From Clavelina lepadiformis (lineage: Eukaryota; Chordata; Ascidiacea; Aplousobranchia; Clavelinidae): a stretch of 64,000 nt of DNA. Shown here piece after piece: positions 47,901 through 59,700 of the stretch. Numbering within the stretch: the first letter of the stretch is position 1; the number at the start of each line of letters is the position of its first letter. The translations under genes were made by a program, and so were the position numbers. The notes beneath the pieces are model-generated. The model saw only the letters and a list, made by a program, of their open reading frames with translations. It did not search any database and was not told where the DNA came from. The stretch is from contig NC_135242.1 of NCBI RefSeq assembly GCF_947623445.1, positions 16,244,001 through 16,308,000 of the forward strand, in the 5' to 3' direction.

Positions 47901-48766
47901 CGATAGAATAAATCGATTTATTCCCAGCCAAAACCACCAAAAAAACAAAAATTTGGTGCTGTTTCGCTGGCTGTTCCAATTCATGTACTCGTGTCACGAA
48001 ACGTTCAATCAAGTTTTATCCTTACGGCCCGCGGCGTTAAATAAGTTTTGAGTTTTGGCCCCTGGTGCGATTGAGTTTGACACCCCTGCTCTAAAATAGC
48101 CCCAATTCTGGTGTGCAATACATATTATCCCTAAACATTGACTCAAATTTAGATTATTATATTAGCTCATGCCTATTACATTACTGGTAGGTTATTATAT
48201 TAGCCATGGCTAGCTCTACATTCCATTCCATTCATGATAAATGAATTAACTTGACTTTTTTATCATTTATAAAATTTGGAAATCAAAAAGTTGAGTTGAG
48301 GTATAGGGCTGTGGGCAACTGTGAAACTCACCAAAAATTCAGTGTAGATATACTTCGAAATAAATTGTAACATTAGATACCTAAGTATAATAATTGCGAA
48401 GTGTTGTTTGCAAGAAGAACCAATTACGAAATCTCATAACAGATTTTATAAACAGCTTGGTTGTTTTTGGTTCAAAACTATGTTAAAATAGGATTTAAAT
48501 CTTGAATCAACTGCATTATTTTAGAACAATAAATTAATTATTTTGCACATCTCTAGGTATGTATACTGTATATATATATTGTATAATCTATAATATATTA
48601 TTGTATGTTCATATATACAAATGCATTATAAACCTGAACATTTCTTTTGCAGTTGCTGTATTTCTGCATGCAAACCCTTCAATGTGTTAGCATGCTGGGT
48701 TTCCATAAAAAGAATGGATTTTCTTGCAGATTCAAGCTGTGTCTTGAGAATATCAACCGAAGTCAT
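44980..48766 (-). CDS. CCDC92: CCDC92, coiled-coil protein 92 (limkain/centriole-cilium associated family), 4 exons
   Basis: Vertebrate CCDC92 is a coiled-coil protein reported at centrioles/ciliary bases. Its biochemical role is unclear. Exons in coding order: 48634-48766, 47456-47500, 46685-46848, 44980-45678; 347 codons, 346 aa (human 331). The N-terminus LESARKSILFMETQHANTLK and GLHAEIQQLQKKCS matches the family signature 'LFLQREHASTLKGLHSEIRRLQ'. A coiled coil (about 45-160) follows with heptad-like Leu/Glu/Lys, ending in ELDSRANAVGILSVKLNQAR (human ELEQRASTIAYLTSQLHAAK). The C-terminal half is low-complexity, rich in Ser/Pro/Arg, with a short conserved CILPPIDS (human VIPPIAS). Exon 2 is only 45 nt. 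Two hAT elements lie in introns. The paralogue CCDC92B is an alternative assignment. Fairly sure of family. Confidence 0.9.
46338..46532. mobile_element. Short hAT element, 195 bp, in CCDC92 intron 3
   Basis: The left end CAGGGATGTCCAACCTTTT and the right end (reverse complement CAGGGATGTCCAACCTGC) are near-perfect terminal inverted repeats. A perfect 8-bp target duplication GTTAAGAT lies at 46330-46337 and 46533-46540. The interior is almost only GGGCCGC-rich subterminal repeat, so this is a minimal non-autonomous element. Confidence 0.95.
47706..48088. mobile_element. hAT element, 383 bp, in CCDC92 intron 1
   Basis: The left end CATAGGTGTCAAACTC and the right end (reverse complement CAGGGGTGTCAAACTC) are terminal inverted repeats. 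Flanking 8-mers CTCTAAAG (47698-47705) and CTCTAAAA (48089-48096) agree at 7 of 8 bases. GGCCCGC motifs occupy both subterminal zones. No coding remnant was recognised. Confidence 0.9.
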
Positions 48767-51700
48767 GTTGTGTAGGAATAAGCTTTTTACTAATGCACTA
48801 AATAACTAGACTATAATAAAACCATTCTCCATTCACATGAAATTAGTGACTAATAGAACATTCACTAATGCTTAGTTAGCAAAGCACGCAATGACAACCT
48901 GAATTAAAACAACTCTAAATTATATTAAGTGTTAATGTTAACTTCTACTTTACAGCGTACAGGCAAACTGGCGCTATGCAATCGAGTTCTAAACAGTTTG
49001 ACATGAAAAACAGTGTAAAGAAAAATATTCAGTACCCGAAATATCTATGTCATTTATCAAAAACCCATTTTGTGGGCAATAAATTCTACTTAGCTTCGCT
49101 TTTTGCAAAAAACGCAACAGTGCATTGCAGCGTAGTGTGCAAGACTGCAAGGTTAGTACAGTAGTACTAAGTCAAATAGAGCAATGCATTTTCCCCTACA
49201 TCATCTATGATCCATTCTTTGCTTTCACTAATTTTAAGAAATTCACCAAGTTTAACTCATCCAGTGGTACAAACTATTACGTGGACTTTTTACAGTAAAA
49301 ATTAAAAAACACATTACTATTTTGTGTTGCCTAAAAAATATGTGTCTGGGGTAGAAAACAGAGTGAAAAAAGAATCGGTATACGAGTTATCAGTTAAAAA
49401 AAATCTTCACTGGAGCATTATGCAACTTGGAAATTTTTTAACATCAGACTACAACATAAACATAGAATGCATTTTATGCTAGATTTTCTTTTAGAAACAG
49501 TATGATGTATTGTATACACCATAAATCTTTAAACAGTTTTAAATTAATGCCAAGCATCAAACAAGTTAACAGCTAGAAACATGGAATATTAAACGAAAGG
49601 TTTCCAGTCACTTTTCACTGAAAACTATTTAGCCTACATAGCACTAATTTTTGACCCAATCTTTTTAGAACAAAAATCTCCTTTACTTTTTCACTCCCAT
49701 ATGAAGATGGAGTATTGAGGATATATTACGTCATAATTTCTTTTCTAGTACCTCAAAACTCCTTCCCCTTCAGGCTTTCAAGTCGGAGTGCAAAAGTATA
49801 AGACCCCATAATTTTTGCCCTCTTCTTCAACTGTCACGCGTTATCTAAGACAAAGTAAAAATTTTTAAATACATATGACGTAGGGGTAGGAGTACAACAT
49901 TTTGCCCATAAACAGAACATTTGCAAATATCTTTCAAAGGCCTCGCCGATTTTTACTTGATGAGGTGAAGAATTTTGTTTTCGGTGAGGGATCCATTGCA
50001 CCAATTTTGGGGGTGAAAAAGGGTGTAACTTTTCAGCAAGAATGATTTTTCACAAACTGAAAACTCTGAAACTTCCAGGAGTTAAAGGAGAAAGAAGCAG
50101 GAGAAATTTCAGTGACAAACAAGCAACTTTTCGATGAGTTTTGACAGTGTTTCCATTATTGTACAAAAACTGGGTATTGGAGTTAATGGTCTGCCTGTAG
50201 TCAGCTCTCAACGTGCCTGTTTCTGTTGCGTTATAACTACAGTTGTACCTTAGCTAGAAACGTAAAACTTTGGATTAACATAATCTACACGGACAGCGTT
50301 TTGACGCAGTATAAAAACATTTTGTAAGTTGTTTGTTTTTTGCAGAAATCTGATGCAAAGTCAGACGACCGCATACAGAGTGTGACCGCAACTAAGCCAA
50401 CAGACCCTAGACTGGAAGAAAGATTTAGGTTATAACATTTAAGCTAGGTTAACAGGAAGCTATCAAAAATAGCTTTGAATGCGTGATTTTTCCAGTGAAA
50501 TAGGCAACCGTTAACTTCAGGCTTCAACTCATAATTGAAAAAGTGTTTTAAAATCAAATTGGTTGTCCACAACATAAAATCTACTGATTAACTAAGCTCA
50601 GAAGCTAACCTACGTTTCACAAACACTTTCCTTTTAGCCTTCGCAATGAAATTACGGCCAAATCCTTAACAACAACTTTTACAACATAGAAATCAAACTT
50701 AAAGAATGCTTTACATTGCTAATGCGAGTGCAATCCCAAAAGCAATATAGTTCATGCAAACACGATCAACAGCTTAATACAATTACATAAATCTGCATGC
50801 TAATCAATAAAAATTAGTTCAAATTCTATTGGATGCTATCTAAACATTTTGACAATGTATTACTTGCAAATATTAGAGTGTTAAAGTCATAGAGTTGATA
50901 AAATATAATAAAAGTCCTTGTACTTAAATCAAGCTGTAACCACTAGAAGATGCTAACAAGCGCCGCAGAGAAAAAATATTGTGAAAAGCATTGTAACCTA
51001 TCCTTTGCTATTATAGCTGTAACCACTATTAGTGTAGTATGATAGTATCATACAATGGCATAGCGATTTTTATCCCAAGTAATGGCGAAAGTCTTAGCAC
51101 GATTTAAACCAGGCGATGCATCATTGCTCGAGCCGCAGTTTCTGAGCGAACCTTTCTGCAAGTTCCGATTGTCCCACATTTTTAGGGATCGAAATTTATG
51201 ATGGCGGTACATGCCGTTTTTGCTTTTCATATTTTTATTATTATTATTGTTATTGGTTATGACGAACGATTACGCGCTGTACGTTTGTTCTATGATCTTG
51301 AAACTTGGTACGAAGGTGTCTAAATTCAAAATCTTGGTCAAGTTTTTTTCTTGGATGTGCCCGGGTATTGTATCTCGCTCTAGTTCCAAACACCTGAATC
51401 TTTGAACAGCTTTTAACTTAGTTCATGTATGATTGTGAAATTTTGCACATAGAACATACCTGACGACATCTAACTTCTCGAATAATCTTCGGTAGAAAAA
51501 TCTTAACACTTCGCCTTCTGATGCACAAAAACTGAATCGTCGAATCGAAGATTGAAAAAACTTTTAGAGCGAATGTTTTAGCATGTGTGAGATTGAAACT
51601 TTGCACAAAGAAATGGATGAGCACAATCTACCGCCCGGTTCAAGGATGCATTTCGTCATCTGATGGCAAAAACTAAAAATTTTATGACCAGTCATATCTT

Positions 51701-52290
51701 TGTAGGCTACTGTGTGTATCTTTGGACTCAAAACGTGGAGGGTGTGAGCACATTGACGTACTCTATCACATCAATCGCATCTCAGATGAGGAGTTTTATC
51801 ATATCGCCGCCTAGGGGCGGAAGATAAAAACAGTTAAATGTTTTGAAAACGTTTGTTTTTGTGTGGATGGCTCAGTAACTTTGCTCATTAAAGCGTATGA
51901 CCAAGATCCTTCACCATGAGGACGGATTAGTGGAGGAGTTTATCAGTTCGCCCTCTGATGATAATAACGTTAAATTAAGAATAACTTTAAATGAGGTAGT
52001 TTCTCTGCACTGAATTTAATGCTGTTGCTTGACAATGACCAAATGTATAACTCCTTCTGCACTATTGATGAAAAGAACACCCTCTAGTAATAAAAAAAGG
52101 TTTGTACAATAAAATTGTTTCCAAGAGAATCTCTTGGGATTTTTACTTTTCTTGTCTTGCAAATCGTGTTTTTGGGCAATGTTAGCAGAAGATTTCATAT
52201 GTTTTTTATGCTTGATATTTTTCTCTGATTTCGATCCATATGGAGATTGACACAATCTCTGGTTTCGCTATGGTTTTTTATTTTTTATAT
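48767..52290. other. Intergenic, no supported gene
   Basis: This stretch upstream of CCDC92 shows no exon I can support. Near 51,080-51,200 a TTCTGCAAGTTCCGATTGTC segment matches repeat sequence near 3,575. A TTATTATTATTGTTATTG simple repeat lies near 51,235-51,258. Scattered open frames are 60-79 codons without motifs. Confidence 0.4.
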
Positions 52291-52445
52291 CGTATTACCC
52301 GAATTTAGACCTACCCACCAGGTCCACTGAACAGGAGCAAGTGTCGTGAATACCCTGCCGAGGGCATTACAACGGTATAGCGTCACTGGGTATCGAACAC
52401 GGAACACGAGCAACCTTTATTGCGAGGAGAACGGTCGAACGCGGC
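52291..52445 (-). repeat. SINE-like repeat, best-preserved tail
   Basis: The minus strand reads a GTTCCGTGTTCGATACCCAG B-box-like core (GTTCGATACCC), then 'CGTTGTAATGCC', GCTCCTGTTCAGTGGACC and a CTGGTGGGTAGGTCTAAATT tail. The tail and core recur at 3,778-4,160 and in part at 52,524-52,668 and 40,262-40,372. A second copy starts about 80 bp downstream. Confidence 0.6.
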
Positions 52446-52523
52446 TACTTTATACAAGTTTCGATGGATACACATTTCAATTTGTTTTTTTAATGTTTGT
52501 TATATTGCTCAAACTTGGAACTG

Positions 52524-52668
52524 TTCACCAGGGACTAATGAGCAGAACAAGCATCGATCATCCCTTGCTCAAGGGTATTACAAAGGTAGCACAAGGTTCC
52601 CTACCTGGCTTGCATATTTACGATACGAGCCAACTACAGAGGCACGCTAACCTTTCCGCCACGGGGTA
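52524..52668 (-). repeat. SINE-like repeat, second copy in cluster
   Basis: On the minus strand GTGGCGGAAAGGTTAGCGTG (A-box region, compare GTGGCGGAGCGGTTAGAGTG at 40,355) is followed by TACCTTTGTAATACCCTTG and GTTCTGCTCATTAGTCCCTG. The order of motifs is the same as in the other copies. It lies 80 bp from the copy at 52,291-52,445 in the same orientation. Confidence 0.6.
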
Positions 52669-55600
52669 TTACAATGTGTAGCCTGTTTCGTGCTTGCATG
52701 CGCGTATGTGAACGCGTTTCTTGTTTTACCATTTACACACCGAGATTAGTACCATACTTTTCGCTCTCCACAGTCAATGGCGAACGTAAACGATATGATG
52801 CTTACTGTACTCAGTAATTAATTTCTTGTTCAATAACATTGGTTCATTTGTTGTGTCGCTATTAACTGCGTAGAACACAAACGTCAATGTTTGTGCATAT
52901 TTTCTTGTTATCCTTCTTTATTGAAAGTTATGAATATTAACTAAGCCTGATTAGGCGTACTGTAGGCCTATGTTGTGGGGTTGGTGGCCATACTAACCTA
53001 CCACCTTAAACCACAATTTTATTAGCATTAATTGTACAATCGTATCCTACTGGCAGTGCGGCAAAAGCGTCTAGCTCGTACGAATGTGAACTGGGTTTCA
53101 TTAAACAGCTGTGCTCCCTTTGCACAAGGTACAAGCGAAAAAGGTAAAAACGAATTGCATTTTGGTAGGGTTTTTGACAGTTAATATATAGACGAATCCA
53201 AAAAATTAAACAAGTTTTCGCAATCTCCTTTTTGCATGGTGCATAATAAACAGAAAAACAGAAAGGTTTTGAATACTTATAATCAATATGTATGCCTTGC
53301 TAGTTCTTCCGCAAGATGTCATTCCTGAACCAACAAAGCCCGACTGGCGATTGAGACTTCAATCGAAATATAAAATCCGTATGATTTTCGACAGACAATT
53401 TTGCACCAAAATAGGTTAGTCAAGAACTTGCAGTTCAAAGTAACATAAAAATCACAATGTGCTTTTGTTTTCGGGAAATTGCACTGGAACTTGAAAGCTA
53501 TTAATGAATGAAATATATATCCATTTTATTTAGTACGAAATCTACTAGTAAGTTACAGGCCTAAGCTATGTAATTTCATTTTTTGTTACGCTTATAGTGC
53601 CGGTGTTGAATTATCTTTGCTTTCGCACAAGTTATGGTGCCGCAGCATAAAAATGTTTTAAAAAGATGCAAAACACCCCATTTTTCTATTTTTCTGAGAA
53701 CGCAATTACAACGTCATGTTGTTTCTTACTAACCTATCTTGATTAAAGGTTACCGTATGTATTATTCATAAACGGAAATTTACATCAATCCCTGTAACTT
53801 CTTTTGAAACATTTAGTTTCTAATTTCTGGGCACTTTAGACTAGTCACCAAGCTAATTAATTGTTGCCGAGTGCATTTATAATATATAGTTTTGTTCCAC
53901 TTAGAATTTAATATGAGGTCAGTAAAGTATAATTGTTACTTGAATCTCATTTTTTGCTGGCTCATCCCATAATTCTTTGTATGACATTTACTTGTTTGTA
54001 TAACAGCTTAAAACGAATAACACGCTTTCAACCATTTGTTTTTATATGTTTTATTCTATATTAATGCTAATGAAACAAAATGATGTGTTTATAACATACT
54101 AACTTTCAGTATTGTCAAGATTATTACATGAGTTCATTCCAATATTGTGAGTAATATATATTTATTTGAATTTTAAACATTTTTTTTTAAAACAAAATCC
54201 TAAAACTTAAAACAACTCTTTTAATGGACCGGCGAAAAGGTACTGGAAGTTGAACGGATAGTAAGAAGGAATAAATTGCTCTTAAATACATACATGCTGT
54301 AATGCTGCTATGTTTGTTATTTTTGTTATTTTTGAGACCTCAATACATCAGTACATTTCTATAGCCTTTATCGTTAGTTTTTTATATAGTAACGTATAGT
54401 TAGGGTTTATTTTAAAAACTATCATAGCGTAACTTGTGAATTAAGTGAACCACGAATTAATTAATTGTAAACCTTTAGAACACTGTCTACAATATATAAC
54501 AGCTTTGAAAAGAAAAAGCACATTTTTACAGTGACATGCTTAAAAATTACTTTTCTCTTAATACTTCTATAACATAATGGTTTATTCAATAAAAGCGCAG
54601 GGTCATACCTTATCACTTAAAAGACAAGGAGGCGTGACGTGATGACAGGGCGTTAAAATAGGGGTTGCTTTCAAAACACTATCTTGATTCTATGCTGTGA
54701 TGTAGAACACAATGAACTTCGCGTGTGATCTGTTTTTTCAATACGGCGTATCGTGTGAACATATCGACTACACCTGTTAGCAGGTAGTTCAATTTTCTAA
54801 GACTTTCAGAACAAAGACGCTTTATATTTAAGTATCTGTTATTAATCTACACTGATGTCACACCAGCAAGTAATTGCTATCTTTCTCTTTTTTTCTTTGC
54901 CATATACAGCTAGTGGGGCTTTGAACATTGATGTCCAAGATTACAAGAGCTCACATCCATTTACGCATATCATTGTAGTAAAAGTATATACAAGTAATTA
55001 ACAATGCGAACCTATATAGCCAACATTTTTCTAAAATGTAGTAGTGAAATTTATAGGACACGCGTGAAAGTTTTTTTCAAAGTAGGCTACTCATGCTCAT
55101 TTTTTGTATCAAAAATATGCTATAACAAGACACACTAAAGTTTATTGGCTATAAATAATAAGTTACATAAAGTGACGTAATGTATACGTAGACAGATCCG
55201 AATCGAACATAGGATTTGCTGAATTTTTCTGAAAACATGAAGTAATACATATTGAAATAAAATGTATGAGCTTTTTAAAACCAATAAAAGTGCCTGGCCG
55301 TTCAAGGGGAGGGATAAACATCACTCTTCACCCCGTGTGTCAGAGATTATTTCAGGCGCCCAGTACTACGCCCATACGTTTCCTTCTCGGCGACATCGAT
55401 ATTAACACCTTATTTCTTCTTGAGTTTTCCTCCCAACTGTAATCCCCATCACAAATACAATTACTTCAGTAAACGTGTTATATATAAAATGAAACTCATA
55501 AATTAGCAGACACCTGGGTATCAGTTGCTGTGAGATCCTGATATCCCGGCGCCACCTGTGCTGCAGTTTCTAGACAAGAAATATACGTGACGGAATCTTC

Positions 55601-56794
55601 AAAGGGAGTCACAAATGTTATCACAATGGTGATGACAGACCTGCATTTGTCTGACTTGGAGTATCTTTGAAAGGATATTGTTAATTGGAACTTGCAAGAT
55701 TATTACTATACTAAGAAATGATAAAGCGACTGCCTCATCGACAGACTTACTGTCCAGTGCCCAATGCTAACACATAGAAATCTTTTAATTTGAACATATA
55801 CTGCTTAAGTCTTGTTTTTCACTCGGAGTCATATTAGCAAGAATAAACAAACTCGTTCAATAAGAAATAAATATTTTATTTACTGATTTTGATGTATTAC
55901 ATACTTCAGTTACCCAATATAGCATTAATTTAAACTTAATGCAATTTAGAAGATGAGGAATCATATAGAATATTGATAACGCAGTACAAATTGACAAGAA
56001 ATACAGCTTTTAGATAAAGAGAGTGTTAACTGCATTATGGGAACGACGCGTCACATAGTGAAGATAAGGTGAAAGCTGTTCGTTCGTACCAAAACTAAAA
56101 GTAAAACAAAAATAAAAAATGGAGAAACAATAAATATTAGTTTGGAAGATCAGGTTCGGCAATTGAAACAAAATTACGCATTGAGTGAGCCGAGCATAAC
56201 ATGTACTACATATTCTGATGAACACCTCTGCTCTAGACGGTTCAACAAATATTTCATCTCGTGAATCCAAATCAAGCCAAAAGCCGGCGACGTTGTTTTA
56301 TGGCAATACACTTAACCACAAATACGCAAACAAAAGCAAATGTGGAATGAAATTAGAGTGGTATAAATAGCAAATAAGTGGACGGCAAACATTGTACAGT
56401 GACAAGTGAAAGATCTCTCGCTTATACAAAGCTATAACAGAAATAGGAATAAATACGTAATATGATGTACTTCGCTGCTCGCAGGTCGCTTTTAGGATAT
56501 CTATAAGCAAGCACACCGCTTACACCGTTTTCAACGAGCGATAAAAGCGTTTTTGCTGAAGGCCCTCTAATTAGAGACGTCATATTCGTCACAACCCTCT
56601 TTGTCACACCAGCAAGCGCAGTAACATTACGGCACAGCCGTGGTTTGTTACATAAAAGTACATTAGCAATCACCCGAAACTATTAAGCCGTTAGCTCATC
56701 TCCAAAATCTTTTGCTCTGAAGGATGGCGTCACCCTCTAGGCGCGGCCCTTCTCACATCTTTTTCCCGTTCACCCAACAATTTACAACCAATCT
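52669..56794. other. Gene-free stretch downstream of the FGF gene, probable FGF 3' region at its right end
   Basis: No gene is recognised. One TAGGCCTA octamer lies at 52963. On the minus strand 55,514-55,640 is an open, splice-flanked segment (see findings). Around 55,866-55,882 the minus strand contains AATAAA within TTTATTTACTG/AATAAATATTTTATT, a plausible poly(A) signal for the FGF gene about 900 bp after its stop codon. Base composition becomes slightly more GC-rich near 55,300-55,650. Confidence 0.4.
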
Positions 56795-59700
56795 TTATCG
56801 TTCAATTTCTCGCATGGCGTGATCGTCACGAGCAATTGATCCTTTGGGCTGGTATGGGAAATCAACGGGAATGCCAGATACCGCATTGTTGTTGTGACGT
56901 GAGTTCAACCGATACTTGCGCGCTTTTCGTCTTTTGTCGACCTTCAAAGTGTGGTTCAAAGTATCGATATCAGTGTCAAGAAAGATACTTTCCTGGCTTT
57001 CGCCAAGGTTAACTTCGGTTTCAAGTCCATTTTGAGGTGGAGGAAAGGTTGCCGTAATTATTTTTGGGCTTTTCGCTTCACTGATGGAATGATGAATGAC
57101 CGTCGGAAGGAAGTGAGTTTGCAAGTTATTCGGGTCCATATTCTTCAATCGTCTAACTTTTCCTTTCTTGTTAAGATTGAGGTAGCATCCGGAGCAAGAT
57201 AATGACTCGTACGCATTTTGTTTGTTTTCAAGGATTTTTTCTCGGAATCGGCAGCGAGACACTGAGTACTTCTTCTGCAAATAAAATAAGTCAAATGTTA
57301 AACTTCATTAACAATTGAAGCTTATCGTTAAACAACTAGCCCATACATCAGCAAGCAGATTTTCTTTGAAATCTTGGTTATTTCGCAAACAGCTCATTTT
57401 CGGAAATATTAAGCAACATGAGTATGCTGTTCTCATTGATGCGGGTACGTTTGAAAACAACTTTGATATTTTAAGCAAAAACACCAAACAGAAAAGAGTT
57501 TTCGTAAGCGGCCCATGTTTCACTTTGACGATGTTGATAAAACGTCGCGCAACAAAAGGCTTGACAAACTAAAGTAAGCGTAGACTGGGAGAAATATCTC
57601 GAGTTGAAAACGATCGAACCCGGCGTTATGCGTGTGTTGCCGCGGCATGCGCTCGTTTTGTCAAAAAACACTTGAATTTGTTTGTCTGCTAACCCAAGCC
57701 GCCTTTGTAGAGCGCGGAGCGAAATCGTTCATGGAGCAGTGAAGTGCTTTGGCTAACCTTAGATCAAACTATGCGTTTACTTTCCCAACCCGGACGAGTT
57801 TGTTTCCTCATGTCATTCGAAATGCATGACTGTTTTCCGAAGATATTCGACTAAGACTGAGTAAAATGTTATACAAAAACCGTTGTTAGTTTCATGCAGT
57901 TAAATCACTGATGTTACATGTTGATTTGATTTATATTTGCTCACAGCATTTTCCAGTGAAATCATAAACAAATGTGAGCGATTTTCAAATTGATGAAATT
58001 AATTAACACAATTTGAGTTTATGAAGAACATCTTCAAAAACATTTCTGGGTGACTTTGAATTCGAACAATCATTGTTTCGTATAACGTATTCAGTTGCAT
58101 TCGGTCCAACTGTAGCTTATCGAATGCTGTGCAATTAATCTCGTGGGAAGACCGGACAATATAGCAAAAACAAACACACAAAAAGTACATGTTTTGACGT
58201 CATTTTACCGTTTCGTACACGAACTTTGCCATTTCTAATCAGCTTGCTACAAGGGTTGGAAGGTTAAATAGAACGTAATAGGCGTTTACTTCATCGTATC
58301 AACTGGTTTGAGGAAAAGACCTGATAGACGTGATATTATAACGTGATAAGCGCAAGCATATCATAACGCATGTATAATTATCAAGTTACAGTCGCTGACT
58401 GTCGTTGCTATAATTGTTTGTCATTTCCAATTTTTATTAGAATCAATCTTCATCGAACGCACGACTGCCCTTCTCGTGTAAGGTGTCGTCAGATCTTACT
58501 CTCTAATCATGAGGGTTCTTTTTCAAGTTTTCGTGTGTGTGTTTAGTGTCAATCATGTTTTAATATTTCTCAGAATTTATAAAGTAGTCATTTCGTAGTT
58601 AATAATACTTGTAATCTGTCTCGTAATTCATTGCTTAGCTCTAAAAAGTCCAGCTCAACGCTGTTGGCTGTGTTGATGAATTTACCAGCTCAGCTATTTA
58701 ATTCCCAAAGTAAACCAACAATTTATTATTATGTTTTCCCTTTAAAACATTGCATTTCAGTGCTTTGTTCACGTTTCGATGCCAGTACCACAAAAGCGTG
58801 TCCAAAAGTGGATAAAAATTAATTGCGGATGTACTACGCCCTTAGATTGTCAATTTGAGAGGGCAGCCAGTAATCAAAGGTTTACGAGGGTTGAAGGTTG
58901 TCGTGTTAGGATCCTTCTATATTCAGCAAATTAACAAAGTGCTTTGTGATGCTTTTACACAAAGCACCACACATTAGGCGCAATTTGCGCCAGGACACAT
59001 GTACTCGTATTACTACAATACATTTCTATCGCAATATTTTACAACTGCCTATCATTTCTGGTGCTATTTTTAGACAGCCTGCGATTTGTACTGATGTCCG
59101 TCGTCGTGGATTTGTGTAGTGGTAACGGGACGATATTTTTTCCTGTTATGTTTTGTAGATTAAACAATTGTTGTAAATGCTTCATTGTCAGCCTCCGAGA
59201 ATATATTCACGTGTGCCAGGTTAGTATTGTCCATACATTTTCTGCCTTCAGTAATCGCCTTATCACCCTTGCGCAAAACTAGGCTATCGGATTATGTCGG
59301 AAACAGTCTACAATCTATACAGATACCGCTGTGAAAGCACTTGTAACGACACACAAGTAGCACGCGATGGTAGTAGCTATAGTTGGATCGAAAGAACTGG
59401 GGTTTTCATTATAAAACAGAAACAACGTCATCAGAAATGCTTTTATCTATATTGTTTCCGTGCTAGCCCCCGCTTCTGTCCCCACTATCAATTATGACGC
59501 ATTTGACAACCATTTAGTACAGTTGTTGCGACTTGGGCACGTGCCAGATTACACGTTTACGGGGACCAGTCTAATTTACGCAAATTGAGGATGTATCTCA
59601 AATGATTTATCGAATAATTTTCTCGCAATGACAATAAATGAGCGGTTTGCATGCAAGTTTTAGTGCTACTAATACTTCTCAATTTGTCTAAAATGATTTA

